From contig JAHECY010000001.1 of assembly GCA_024641505.1 (NCBI GenBank), forward strand, positions 149,142 to 213,141: a DNA stretch of 64,000 nt, given 5' to 3'. The notes under the pieces were generated by a model that saw only the letters and a program-made list of their open reading frames with translations, was not told the DNA's origin and did no database searches. A program made the position numbers and the translations under genes. Shown piece after piece: positions 17,512 to 26,369 of this stretch (positions are counted from its first letter, which is position 1; each line of letters begins with the position of its first letter). This DNA comes from Gammaproteobacteria bacterium (lineage in GTDB: Bacteria > Pseudomonadota > Gammaproteobacteria > SG8-11).

Positions 17512-18908
17512 CGCAGACTCCGGTATCATTGCGTATGAAGAATTTCCAGCGAGTGCATCGATTGAGCCGCTGGATTTCTCACCGATTGACCATTGCTGGA
17601 AAATATGTCGTCGTCGCAATGGTAGTCAGCGGAATATTGGGATTCGATACCACCCGTAATTTGAGCTATCAAATTCATGCATTGCTGCTGGCGATCTGTT
17701 GCATTGCGTTAGTGAGCGCGCGCTTTAATCGGCCGCGATGCGAATTTCGGCGGAGTGTGACGGGCTTGGCCACCGTGGGTGAAGTTCTGCGCTACCAGAT
17801 CGTAGTCACCAATTGTTCAAATAGAATTCTCACCGATCTCTATTTGGTCGATGAGATTCAATCTCCATACCCGGATTCTTCACGAGCGATGCGTGAATAT
17901 CGCGACGATCATCATCAGGAAAACTGGTTTGATCGCAAAGTGGGTTTTCCGCGTTGGCGCCGATTCATGCGCATGGCCGCAGGAGCTGATTCCGCCGTTG
18001 TCGAATCTTTTGATCTCGCTCCGTATCAGACAAAATATCTGGATTTGGAAATTCGACCGCTTCGCCGTGGAACGCTTCGTTTTTCAAAAATTAATCTAGG
18101 GTGTCCCGATCCTTTTGGTTTGTACCGTAGTACGATAACTGCTGTGATGCCGGAGTCTATGGTGATTTTGCCGCGAAGGTATGCGGTGCCGGAGTATGCG
18201 CTTGGCAACCACAGGCATCACAATCCTGGAGGGGTTGTGTTTGCCTCAGCCGTCGGCGAATCCGGGGAGTTTCACAGTTTGCGCGACTACCGTCCAGACG
18301 ATCCCCTGCGTCATATTCATTGGCGCAGTTGGGCGCGGTTGGGCGTGCCGGTCGTAAAGACGTATGAAGATGAATATTTTGTGCGTCATGCCTTGATTTT
18401 GGACACCTTTGCTGAAACCACGAATAACATTTTGTTCGAATGCGCGGTCAGCGTGGCTGCTTCTCTGGTTTGCAGATTGGAAGATCAAGATTCGCTTCTG
18501 GATCTGGTGTTTTACTCGAACGAGATTCATCGATTTACCGCCGGTCGTCATGTAGCCAATTCGCAGGCTATGCTGGAACTTTTGGCGCTGGTGCAACCGC
18601 ACACCAAAGAGGAGTTTTCCATTCTTAGTGACAGCGTCAAACACGGCGGCGGTTCACTCGCCGGTGCTATTTGCGTGTTTCTAGGGTGGGATAAAGCACG
18701 TAGTGATCTCGTGCGTTGGTTGGAGATCAGGGGTGTGAAAGTAGTGGTGCTGGTAATTAGCGTCGATAGTTCAACTGGAGGCGAGTCCGGCTTGCCTGGT
18801 ACGCCATCGGCAACGGAGTTGATGCCTGCTAGGTTGATTCGGATTTCAGCGAACGATCCGGTGTCGAGTTTGTCGCGAATTTCTAAAGTGGTTGGGAATG
18901 CGCGCTGA
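17508..18908 (+). CDS. DUF58 domain protein (MoxR partner)
   Basis: 466 residues. Two hydrophobic segments near residues 25-65 (KYVVVAMVVSGILGFDTT and a following one) are followed by a beta-rich domain and then DUF58 with ESGEFHSLRDYRPDDPLRHIHWRSWAR split over its core motif (DPLRHIHW near residue 265), then a VWA-like region (HALILDTFAE). DUF58 proteins pair with MoxR ATPases. The GTG start overlaps the moxR stop, and the stop TGA shares bases with the next ATG (18908), so the three genes are coupled. Confidence 0.88.
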   Translation: MTQTPVSLRMKNFQRVHRLSRWISHRLTIAGKYVVVAMVVSGILGFDTTRNLSYQIHALLLAICCIALVSARFNRPRCEFRRSVTGLATVGEVLRYQIVVTNCSNRILTDLYLVDEIQSPYPDSSRAMREYRDDHHQENWFDRKVGFPRWRRFMRMAAGADSAVVESFDLAPYQTKYLDLEIRPLRRGTLRFSKINLGCPDPFGLYRSTITAVMPESMVILPRRYAVPEYALGNHRHHNPGGVVFASAVGESGEFHSLRDYRPDDPLRHIHWRSWARLGVPVVKTYEDEYFVRHALILDTFAETTNNILFECAVSVAASLVCRLEDQDSLLDLVFYSNEIHRFTAGRHVANSQAMLELLALVQPHTKEEFSILSDSVKHGGGSLAGAICVFLGWDKARSDLVRWLEIRGVKVVVLVISVDSSTGGESGLPGTPSATELMPARLIRISANDPVSSLSRISKVVGNAR

Positions 18909-20911
18909 TGACCAGAAATGCACACATGCCAGCGGGATTGTTGGGTTGTACCATGGCGCTATGGGCCTGGAAGATGGACTTGACTTTGCTTGGGATGATG
19001 ATGGCGGCACTGGTCGAGATCCCTGTATGGCTACCCTGGCGGCTCCAATTTAATAAACTCGAATTCATCCGAATATCCGATTTGACTTCAGTGATACTGG
19101 CCTGTGTGAGTGTTTTTTTTCTGGTTCAGCAATTGCAGGAAGGTCTGTTCGCTACGATAAGTTGGATGCCGGCCATTGGCTTTCCGTTGCTGTGCGCTCA
19201 GGTTTATAGCGAACTTCAGGCGGTGCCAATGGCCGCCCTGATCTACAGATTGCGCGGCAACAAGGCATATTATGGGACCGGTTGGCCGGAAACCATTGAT
19301 CTTCGTCCAGGCTATTTTGCGCTCACCCTGATTGCGATTTTTGTCGCCGCTCGCCATGAACAGTGGCTGTACCCGGTGGCATGCGCGCTGGTTTTCTGGT
19401 TGTTATGGAAAAAGCGCACACGCATGAATCGAAAAATTGTCTGGGGCTTGCTGGCCACGGCGGCGGCGCTGTCGGGATATGTCACGCAAGTAGGACTCAA
19501 CAATGTTACCGTGTCAATTCAAAATCGTATTGCGCAATGGATGATGGAGGATTGGAGTAAACGGAATCTGCTGCACGCTTCAACTTCGCTTGGACAAATC
19601 GGGCGCCTCAAGCAATCGGATAGGATCATCATGCGTATAGATACTGACCATCTCGGTGCGATGTATTTGCGTCAAGCCGGCTATAACCAATTGATCGACA
19701 CGTATTGGCATGGTGGCGGCAGCGAGGGAAGTGTGCTTGAGAAATTGCCGGGTACGGATGTCTGGTTGTTGGGAAAGAGCACGGTTGATCAGCAGAAGCA
19801 ACTAACGATATCCACCGAACTGTCCGACGGAGTGGGCGTTCTGGCATTACCCGCGGGAACTCGCGCTTTGGAAATCCATGAAAATGTAGTTCTAAGCCAT
19901 AACCGAAACGGTGCTGTCACCGTGGAGGGATATAGCGGCAGCGCAGACTATACCGCCTATTATCAGGAACACACGGCGGAAGCGGATCTTCCCGAGGCAA
20001 TCGATTTGTGGTTGTCAAAAGAGCAACGTGCTTTTGTGGCCCCCATGCTCAGAGAGTTGCTATTGGACGGATACGATGCGCGTGGTATTGCCACCACGCT
20101 GCGCGGTCATTTTCAGAATGCATTTACCTATTCTCTGGTGCAGGGTCAAATGTTCGAAAAACACCCGCTGCCATACTTTCTTTACCAAAGTCATAGCGGT
20201 CATTGCGAGTACTTTGCGACCGCCGGCGTATTATTGTTACGCGCCAAGGGGATACCCGCGAGATATATGACCGGCTACTTGATGACGGAGTACGATGCTG
20301 AGCGTCGGCAATACCTGGTGCGAGAGCGTCATGCGCATGCATGGGTCAGTGCCTACGTCGATGGCCAATGGGAAGACTGGGATTTTACGCCGGCGCAATG
20401 GCTGGCATTGGAGGAAGATGCCAGCGCGTGGTGGGTGGGTGCATATAATCTGGGATCGCATGCCTGGTACGATGTGAAACACTGGATCACGGGGCATCGT
20501 GATGATTTTAATTTATATGTGACGATCCTTGGTGGAATACTGTTACTGGGGTATCTGATAAAGGATTTCGCGAAGACTGATTGGCATGCCGCCTGGAAAC
20601 GTCTAACACCGCAGGCCGGTGATATGCGCGATTTATGGCCGGGCAAAGATTCTGCGCTTTATGATATTACGGCCTATTTGGAAAGCCATATTGCACCGCG
20701 TTCTTCAGGAGAGACGCTAGCTCGGTGGATTACCCGTTTGGAATCGACTGGCAGGTTGCAGACTACGTCCCTGAAATTACTTCTCGAACAACACTATCGC
20801 ATGCGTTTTGGCGTGAAATCACCGGGTATTGAAGTGGAACTGCGCGCTGGAGTCGAAGCATGGTTTGCGGACCAGGGCATAGCCAGGCCAGCCGCGCGCC
20901 CACGCCGGTAG
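18908..20911 (+). CDS. TgpA-type membrane transglutaminase (DUF3488-transglutaminase)
   Basis: 667 residues. The N-terminal 210 residues hold about six membrane segments (DUF3488). A periplasmic transglutaminase-like domain follows with the catalytic Cys in SGHCEYFATAGVLLLRAKG, GIPARYMTGY, the catalytic His in RHAHAWVSAY and the Asp in WEDWDFTP. A last membrane segment near 537-552 (LYVTILGGILLLGYLIK) precedes a cytoplasmic tail. This is the layout of Pseudomonas TgpA, which is encoded with MoxR and DUF58 genes and affects growth and envelope stability. The substrate is not known. All three catalytic residues appear present. Confidence 0.88.
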   Translation: MTRNAHMPAGLLGCTMALWAWKMDLTLLGMMMAALVEIPVWLPWRLQFNKLEFIRISDLTSVILACVSVFFLVQQLQEGLFATISWMPAIGFPLLCAQVYSELQAVPMAALIYRLRGNKAYYGTGWPETIDLRPGYFALTLIAIFVAARHEQWLYPVACALVFWLLWKKRTRMNRKIVWGLLATAAALSGYVTQVGLNNVTVSIQNRIAQWMMEDWSKRNLLHASTSLGQIGRLKQSDRIIMRIDTDHLGAMYLRQAGYNQLIDTYWHGGGSEGSVLEKLPGTDVWLLGKSTVDQQKQLTISTELSDGVGVLALPAGTRALEIHENVVLSHNRNGAVTVEGYSGSADYTAYYQEHTAEADLPEAIDLWLSKEQRAFVAPMLRELLLDGYDARGIATTLRGHFQNAFTYSLVQGQMFEKHPLPYFLYQSHSGHCEYFATAGVLLLRAKGIPARYMTGYLMTEYDAERRQYLVRERHAHAWVSAYVDGQWEDWDFTPAQWLALEEDASAWWVGAYNLGSHAWYDVKHWITGHRDDFNLYVTILGGILLLGYLIKDFAKTDWHAAWKRLTPQAGDMRDLWPGKDSALYDITAYLESHIAPRSSGETLARWITRLESTGRLQTTSLKLLLEQHYRMRFGVKSPGIEVELRAGVEAWFADQGIARPAARPRR

Positions 20912-21063
20912 TGTTTCCATGGCACCGGGCGCAGCTGAAGCGTGACATCGCGCAATACGAATCCAGTTACAAGGTTTATAACATGATGCGTTACGACGCG
21001 GGTGGGTTTTCAGTCACTGACCATGTGCTGACGCGGTCACTGATCGTGGCAGCAAGATTGATG

Positions 21064-21402
21064 TTACAGGGTGCCGGATTCGGTCAGGTTTTTTCGGGAG
21101 CGTGAGGGCGCACTTGGAGTCCGCCGGGAAAACGCGCCTAAATATTGCCGTCGCAAATTGTCGTAAATTCCGCTGGCGATGGCGATGCCGCTGAAAATAA
21201 TCACAAGTTGAACGACGCAGGCTTTCCAGCCGTCCACGTGCTGACCCATGCGGTACATATGAAAGTGCAAAGTGGTTGCTTCGTCCGCAAAATCGATAAT
21301 GCGCAGGAGGACCATGAGATAGATGAAAAAAAACACGGTTAGCCCCGAACCAAAGCGACTGATTTCGGGGTGTTGTCGCAACACGGCTACAAGGGAACGC
21401 AC
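21064..21402 (-). CDS. Small membrane protein, unknown
   Basis: 112 residues from a GTG at 21402, preceded on its strand by AGGA at a normal distance. Two hydrophobic segments are seen (about residues 21-38, GLTVFFFIYLMVLLRIID, and 62-78, CVVQLVIIFSGIAIASG). Between them lies a polar stretch with several histidines (LHFHMYRMGQHVDG). No family is recognised. Intact frame, ribosome site and membrane pattern support it, but it is short and lies alone between larger genes. Confidence 0.5.
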   Translation of the reverse strand: MRSLVAVLRQHPEISRFGSGLTVFFFIYLMVLLRIIDFADEATTLHFHMYRMGQHVDGWKACVVQLVIIFSGIAIASGIYDNLRRQYLGAFSRRTPSAPSRSRKNLTESGTL

Positions 21403-21630
21403 GTTAATATCCTGTCGGCGGTAACATTTGTGATCACGGTGAGATATGTATCGGCCCTGGCGACAAAAGAATCAAGAACAGATTCACAAATACCAAGCAA
21501 AATTCCGGTATGACGGGCGCTGGCCGCCGTGGTAAATATACAGATAATATTTTGCCCGGGGAATTTGTATTAACAAGGCATATATCAATATACGGAAGGG
21601 ATATAACACAAGCATCAATCAATGCAACTG
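21403..21630. other. Intergenic region without recognised content
   Basis: About 230 bp between two leftward genes. I see no gene, no terminator hairpin with a T-run, and no convincing promoter. Confidence 0.4.
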
Positions 21631-22548
21631 CTATCGTTCCAATAGCGCCAAGCCAAAGCCGGTACCACCGTACCCGTTGCCGTTGTAGAGCAGGCAACGC
21701 TGGCCCTGATGGTCAAAGACGAAAGGGTACTCGATCATTTCGGAATCCCATCCGCTGGTGGCGACTTCTATTCCAGCCTGCCGGTCATGGCGTTGCCACT
21801 GACGACCATCATCGGATTCAGCATAACCGATGCGGTAACTGTGGCCACGGTAGGAATACCACATGCGCCAACGGTCGCTATCACGCAGTACCGAAGGTCG
21901 CGATATGGCGTATTCCTGTTCGTTGGCATAGTCGATGGCGATAATCCCATTTCGTTGCCAGTCAATGCCGTTAGGCGACTCAGCGTATTTTATGTGATAC
22001 CGGTGTTCCGGAACACCACCGCGCAAGCGCCAACCGGTGCACGATAAATACCACATACGCCAACAGTCTTGATCCGGGAGCACGCAACAACTGGCACAGA
22101 AATGAGGTTCCCGTGGGGAGCGATCGACAATTGGCCCATTTGCATAACGTTGGTACGGTTCGTCATGCGTGCTGATTGCCAAACCGATCGAATTTCGAAA
22201 CGGGACCGTGACCCCCAAGTTCCAACCGATGTAATAAAGAAACTTCTTGCCCTGCGACTGTGCAAGCCAGGTGGCCATGGCCCCACTGTCATCAAATTCA
22301 CCAAGATTTCCCGGAACAAGTACCGGAGTGGCGGATAGTTCTAGAATCTGCTGCGGCCGATCAATGTCGATAATGACATAGCCAGTAAAGCTTCTGTTTG
22401 CACCGTCCCTTGAACTGAAATAGATCTTGAATAAATTGCCGCCCAAGTTCTCGGCGATAGGCACGGCTGCATGAGTTTGCATCCAGGGAAATTCCCCGGT
22501 CGGGCAAAAAATACGGCCGACTTTCCGCCACTTGTAATTCGAACGCAT
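21631..22548 (-). CDS. Glycosidase-like five-bladed beta-propeller protein
   Basis: 305 residues without signal peptide or membrane segment. It has the repeating blade pattern of glycoside hydrolase 43/62/32-like propellers: KIYFSSRDGANRSF, FLYYIGWNLGV, GLAIST, RMWYLSCTGW, IKYAESPNGIDWQR, SRPSVLRDSDRWRMWYSYRG, GYAESDDGRQWQRH, and YPFVFDHQGQRCLLYNGNG. Such proteins occur in polysaccharide and glycan clusters, often as possible phosphorylases or sugar-binding proteins. I cannot see an assured catalytic set, so no reaction is given. It stands alone here, just downstream of the tmRNA on the same strand. Confidence 0.72.
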   Translation of the reverse strand: MRSNYKWRKVGRIFCPTGEFPWMQTHAAVPIAENLGGNLFKIYFSSRDGANRSFTGYVIIDIDRPQQILELSATPVLVPGNLGEFDDSGAMATWLAQSQGKKFLYYIGWNLGVTVPFRNSIGLAISTHDEPYQRYANGPIVDRSPREPHFCASCCVLPDQDCWRMWYLSCTGWRLRGGVPEHRYHIKYAESPNGIDWQRNGIIAIDYANEQEYAISRPSVLRDSDRWRMWYSYRGHSYRIGYAESDDGRQWQRHDRQAGIEVATSGWDSEMIEYPFVFDHQGQRCLLYNGNGYGGTGFGLALLER

Positions 22549-22616
22549 GTGCTCCCCAATGTTGTCGGCATTGTTACGAGCCTTTGATCAGCGCGGCGGT
22601 AAGCATTTGCCGGCAT

Positions 22617-22666
22617 AAAAAAGAAACCCGTGATCCATATTTGAATTACTGGAGCACGGGTTTCTT
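22617..22666 (-). terminator. Intrinsic terminator of ssrA
   Basis: AAGAAACCCGTG (22621-22632) is the exact complement of CACGGGTTTCTT (22655-22666). Read on the minus strand the stem is followed by TTTTTT, directly after the tmRNA 3' end. Confidence 0.88.
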
Positions 22667-22672
22667 CTAAAA

Positions 22673-23035
22673 TGGTGGAGGCGGCGGGGATCGAACCCGC
22701 GTCCGTAAATCCTCCGCCTTCGGTTCTACATGCGTAGTCTGCCTTTAAGTTTAGCTGGCCACTAACCCGGCAGACGGGGAAAATAACCAGCGAGTTCGGT
22801 TAGGTTTTAACGCATCGACCCCGAACGAGTTTCAGCGCGATCTTGTGAGAGTCGACTCCTGGAATCCAGGTGCACAAGCACACACCGGGCAGAAGGCATT
22901 ACACTGTTTTTTAAGCAGCTAACGCGTAGTTGTCGTCGTTGGCAACTATAAGGTTTGCAGCTGGATTTACGAGGTTATCTGCGCCTCGGCATGCCCCTCA
23001 GGTTTTGTGACCCACGTCGAAACCAGGTCGCCCCC
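22673..23035 (-). ncRNA. ssrA: Transfer-messenger RNA (tmRNA)
   Basis: Rescues ribosomes stalled on broken mRNA. The minus strand reads from GGGGGCGACCTGGTTTCGAC at the 5' end to GGTTCGATCCCCGCCGCCTC and CACCA at the 3' end, which together form the tRNA-like part. The mRNA part (about 22910-22945) encodes a tag ANDDNYALAA followed by TAA, with the usual LAA end recognised by ClpXP. Length 363 nt, normal for a one-piece gammaproteobacterial tmRNA. smpB lies 80 bp upstream on the same strand, and a terminator follows. Confidence 0.97.
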
Positions 23036-23114
23036 ATTTAGGTTGGTTCTTATGACAGTGTACCGCGCCGGATAGTTCAATTCCATGAGAATTTTACGGC
23101 ACAAAAGTACAGGA

Positions 23115-23597
23115 TCAGCGTTTACCCGCTTTAAGGAGACGGCCTTTCTCCCGGGCCCAGTCACGGTCTTTTTCCGTTTCCCGCTTGTCGTGTTGTTTCT
23201 TGCCTTTGGCCAGCCCAATATCCACCTTGGCGCGTCCCCCTTTCCAATAGAGGGCGGTAGCGATCAAGGCATATCCTTTGCGTTCTACGGCGCCAATCAA
23301 CTTATTGAGCTCTTCACGGTGCAGCAGGAGTTTGCGTGTACGGGTGGGGTCTGGGATGAAATGGGTGGAGACCGTGGGCAGGGGCGTAATGAGCGCTCCC
23401 AGAAGGTAGGCCTCGCCGTCTTTGATTAGCACATAGCTGTCCACCAACTGACATTTACCCGCGCGCAGGCTTTTAACCTCCCAGCCTTGAAGAGCAATAC
23501 CCGCCTCGTACCGTTCTTCGAAGAAGTATTCGTGCCAGGCTTTTTTATTCTGAGCGATAGTCTTATTGCCGGCTTTTTTCTGATCTTTATTTGACAT
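23115..23597 (-). CDS. smpB: SsrA-binding protein SmpB
   Basis: Binds tmRNA and places it in the stalled ribosome. 160 residues from the ATG at 23597: oligonucleotide-binding beta barrel with [39 protein letters not shown] and [20 protein letters not shown], then a basic C-terminal tail ([17 protein letters not shown]) that follows the mRNA channel. The frame is open to TTG 23615, but the ATG fits the family start better. It sits directly upstream of ssrA. Confidence 0.96.
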   Translation of the reverse strand: MSNKDQKKAGNKTIAQNKKAWHEYFFEERYEAGIALQGWEVKSLRAGKCQLVDSYVLIKDGEAYLLGALITPLPTVSTHFIPDPTRTRKLLLHREELNKLIGAVERKGYALIATALYWKGGRAKVDIGLAKGKKQHDKRETEKDRDWAREKGRLLKAGKR

Positions 23598-23642
23598 AGT
23601 TTGGCGGATTGGCAACCAGCAGTGGTGAATAACGCCTCGAGT

Positions 23643-23663
23643 TGAGTTTTGACACCAAACTCA
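23643..23663. promoter_or_regulatory. Perfect 7-bp dyad overlapping a TTGACA
   Basis: TGAGTTT (23643-23649) and AAACTCA (23657-23663) are exact reverse complements with a 7-base spacer, in the divergent region between smpB and the transporter gene. TTGACA (23649-23654) lies inside it, but no good -10 follows at the proper distance. It could be an operator. Confidence 0.3.
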
Positions 23664-23765
23664 GCCTCTAACAGCGTGATTTGTAAACGATTTAGTGGAG
23701 CTTCCCTTGTGTCGTCAGCGGATATCGCTGAAAATGGCAGGCAACAATAACAACGGAGGCCTGAA

Positions 23766-25133
23766 ATGGCAACTCATCGAGAATCTATGCACGGACAGTG
23801 GTCCTCCCGTTGGGCATTTATCCTGGCGGCCACAGGTTCCGCGGTAGGTTTGGGGAATATCTGGAAATTCCCTTATATGGCAGGGGAGAATGGTGGGGGT
23901 GCCTTCGTCCTGGTCTATCTGCTGTGCGTCGCGTTGATTGGAATCCCCATTATGATGGCGGAAGTGTTGATCGGTCGCCATGGTCGTCGTAGTCCCACAA
24001 ATACCTTGATGGAAATTTGTAAGGAACAGCACCACAGTCAATGGTGGCAGTTAATTGGCTGGAGTGGCATGCTGGTGGGATTTTTAATCCTTTCCTATTA
24101 CAGCGTTATCGCCGGTTGGACGCTGGCGTATGTGTTCCGCGCCGGCTCCGGTACGTTCACCGCATTGGGTGGCGATGCGGTGGGCAAGATATTCAGCGAT
24201 TTTATCAGCGATCCCGAGCGCCTGTTGGCCTGGCATACCATTTTTATGGGACTGACCATGGTGGTGGTGGCACGAGGTGTTAAAAGTGGGCTGGAAACAG
24301 CGGTGACTTATCTGATGCCTGCGCTGTTTGTACTCCTGCTGATATTAGTGGGTTATGCCATGAATACCGGCTATTTCACCGAGGGACTCAGTTTCCTGTT
24401 CAAACCGGATTTTTCCAAAATCAGTGCCAACGGCGTGCTGGCGGCCATGGGTCAGGCGTTTTTCAGTCTGAGCATCGGCATGGGCGCGATCATGATTTAC
24501 GGTTCCTATCTCCCCCAGGACGCCTCTATTACGCGCTCCAGCATCATTATTGCGCTGGCCGATACCCTGGTGGCGATACTTGCCGGCGTCGCTATTTTCC
24601 CTATCGTGTTTGCCAACGGTCTGGATCCGGCGCAAAGTGTCGGTTTGGTGTTTAACACCTTGCCCATTGCGTTCGGTAATATGCCCGGCGGCGCGTTTTT
24701 TGGCATGCTGTTTTTCATTTTGCTGGCCTTTGCCGCCTGGACATCCGCCATTTCCCTGATTGAGCCGATGGTGACGTGGCTGGTGGAATCCTTAGGCATG
24801 AACCGGGTAACGGCTGTGGTCTGGACCGGCGCATGCGCCTGGTTATTGGGAATCGGAACTATTTTCTCTTTTAACCTCTGGTCCGATTACACTATCAACA
24901 AAATGAGTTTCTTTGATGTGTTGGATTATCTGACATCCAATGTTTTACTGCCGTTGGGTGGAATTCTTATCACGATCTTTGCAGTGTGGATCATGTCGGA
25001 AAAATCCACGCGCGAAGAATTGAGCATTAGCCATGAACAAGGCTATTCCATATGGCGTTTTGTTTTACGTTATATCACGCCTGTTGCAATGTTTTTTGTT
25101 TTGCTCAAGGTAGCGGGGATTATCGGGAGTTAA
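23766..25133 (+). CDS. Sodium-dependent transporter, NSS/SNF family
   Basis: Secondary transporter of the neurotransmitter:sodium symporter family (LeuT, MhsT, TnaT relatives), probably importing an amino acid with sodium. 455 residues with about 11 membrane segments. The family signature is clear at the start: WAFILAATGSAVGLGNIWKF then PYMAGENGGGAFVLVYL, with the unwound-helix GSAVGLGN sodium and substrate site. AGENGGGAF and the later SFSLSIGMG-like segment (FFSLSIGMGAIMIYGSY) also fit. GGAGG precedes the ATG. The substrate cannot be predicted. It ends 12 bp before ratA and may share its transcript. Confidence 0.93.
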   Translation: MATHRESMHGQWSSRWAFILAATGSAVGLGNIWKFPYMAGENGGGAFVLVYLLCVALIGIPIMMAEVLIGRHGRRSPTNTLMEICKEQHHSQWWQLIGWSGMLVGFLILSYYSVIAGWTLAYVFRAGSGTFTALGGDAVGKIFSDFISDPERLLAWHTIFMGLTMVVVARGVKSGLETAVTYLMPALFVLLLILVGYAMNTGYFTEGLSFLFKPDFSKISANGVLAAMGQAFFSLSIGMGAIMIYGSYLPQDASITRSSIIIALADTLVAILAGVAIFPIVFANGLDPAQSVGLVFNTLPIAFGNMPGGAFFGMLFFILLAFAAWTSAISLIEPMVTWLVESLGMNRVTAVVWTGACAWLLGIGTIFSFNLWSDYTINKMSFFDVLDYLTSNVLLPLGGILITIFAVWIMSEKSTREELSISHEQGYSIWRFVLRYITPVAMFFVLLKVAGIIGS

Positions 25134-25145
25134 TTGGAGTCAAGC

Positions 25146-25577
25146 ATGCCGGTTATCAAAAAAAGCGCTTTGTTGCCCTATAGCGCCCTGCAAATGTACG
25201 CGTTGGTGGACGATATCAACAGCTATGCCGGGTTCTTGCCCTGGTGCGGGGCAGCGGCAGAACTAGCACGGAATGATGAAGAAGTGCGTGCCAGCATTAC
25301 CATTGACCACAAGGGCATCAAGAAGGCATTTACTACGCTGAACCGTCACCAACCCGGCAAGATGATCGAAATGCGCCTGGTGGAAGGGCCGTTTCGGGTA
25401 CTGGAAGGCTTTTGGAGGTTTGAGGATCTCGGTGCCAACGGTTGTAAAGTGTCTTTGGACCTGGAATTCGAGTTTGCCAGTAAGTTAATAGCGTTCGCTG
25501 TCGGACCGGTATTCAGCCAAATTGCCAATAACCTGGTCGATGCATTTTGCGCACGCGCACGGGAGATCTATGGTTGA
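25146..25577 (+). CDS. ratA: RatA-like START/Coq10 domain protein
   Basis: Coq10/START-fold protein. The E. coli homologue RatA was described as a toxin acting on 70S ribosome association, while the wider family binds ubiquinone; the role here is open. 143 residues from ATG 25146, with GGAG before it; seen are KSALLPYSALQMYALVDDI, YAGFLPWCGAA and FEFASKLIAFAVGPVF. The upstream in-frame TTG at 25134 abuts the transporter stop and is less likely. It overlaps rnfH by 8 bp, the conserved ratA-rnfH pair. Confidence 0.92.
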   Translation: MPVIKKSALLPYSALQMYALVDDINSYAGFLPWCGAAAELARNDEEVRASITIDHKGIKKAFTTLNRHQPGKMIEMRLVEGPFRVLEGFWRFEDLGANGCKVSLDLEFEFASKLIAFAVGPVFSQIANNLVDAFCARAREIYG

Positions 25578-25875
25578 GCCTTTGATTGAGGTGGAAATCG
25601 CCTATGCGTTACGTGAACGTCAAACGCTAATCCCATTGTCCGTGGCTCCGGGCACCACGGTGGCGCAAGCCATCGAGCAAAGTGCGATTAAGGAGCATTA
25701 CCCGGATATTGATCTGCAACGGAACAAAGTCGGGGTTTTTAGTCGCTTGTGCAAATTGGATCAGGAATTGCGGGCTGGCGATCGGGTGGAGATCTATCGA
25801 GCCTTGATTGCGGATCCCAAGGAAGTGCGTAAAAAACGCGCGGCGGAAGGGAAGGTCATGAAAAAAGGTGGGTGA
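25570..25875 (+). CDS. rnfH: RnfH family ubiquitin-like protein
   Basis: Small protein of the RnfH family with a ubiquitin-like beta-grasp fold. 101 residues from the ATG at 25570: IEVEIAYALRERQTLIPLSV, VAQAIEQS, KVGVFSRLCKLDQELRAGDRVEIYR and the ending DPKEVRKKRA. It is the partner gene of ratA; its function is unproven. Frame openings upstream of 25570 lie inside ratA and are not likely starts. Confidence 0.93.
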   Translation: MVEPLIEVEIAYALRERQTLIPLSVAPGTTVAQAIEQSAIKEHYPDIDLQRNKVGVFSRLCKLDQELRAGDRVEIYRALIADPKEVRKKRAAEGKVMKKGG

Positions 25876-25988
25876 GTCGATCACCAATCAGCGCGGTGTT
25901 TAGCCAAAGAGACAGTGCGAGAAATCGGCTTGCCTCCCGGGCGCCAGCTGGGTACGCAGGCGCCAGTGGCGCACGGAGATCAATCGGA

Positions 25989-26318
25989 TCAGTCGTCAAG
26001 TTTAACGACTGCGCTGGGAAATTGGTCTATCTTCACCGCCTTGTCATTCTCAAAAAAGACCGTAATCCGGGCCAATTCCCTTTGTTCGCCGATAATTTCA
26101 TAGTTATAAACATAGTCCCAACGGTTTTCATGAAACACATCGCTGATCAGCGGTGTGCCCATGAGAAACCGGACCTGACTTTTATCCATGCCGACGGTAA
26201 GTTTGTCCGTGTTCTTGGGTTCCAGAACATTGCCTTGCTGAATGTCTGGTTGGTGAACCGTGCACGCTGCCAGGAGCAGGGTTGCAATGCACAATAGATA
26301 AATGCGAAGCTTATCCAT
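25989..26318 (-). CDS. bamE: Outer membrane assembly lipoprotein BamE
   Basis: Lipoprotein of the BAM complex that inserts beta-barrel proteins into the outer membrane. 109 residues: signal peptide with lipobox LLLAAC (Cys19), then QGNVLEPKNTDKLTVGMDKS and VRFLMGTPLISDVFHENRWDYVY, the SmpA/OmlA signature. Divergent from fur with 51 bp between starts, the conserved bamE-fur arrangement. Confidence 0.96.
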   Translation of the reverse strand: MDKLRIYLLCIATLLLAACTVHQPDIQQGNVLEPKNTDKLTVGMDKSQVRFLMGTPLISDVFHENRWDYVYNYEIIGEQRELARITVFFENDKAVKIDQFPSAVVKLDD

Positions 26319-26369
26319 AGAAAAATACTCGGGTTTACGACAAGCCCTCCATTATACGCCGGAGTTCTC

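Noticed and set aside
20860..21105. 81-codon plus frame overlapping the end of the transglutaminase gene
   Set aside because: Out-of-frame overlap, no ribosome site, no recognisable sequence.
25900..25988. Repeated GCGCCAG units between rnfH and bamE as a terminator
   Set aside because: No T-run on either strand and the pairing is ambiguous; likely chance in GC-rich sequence.
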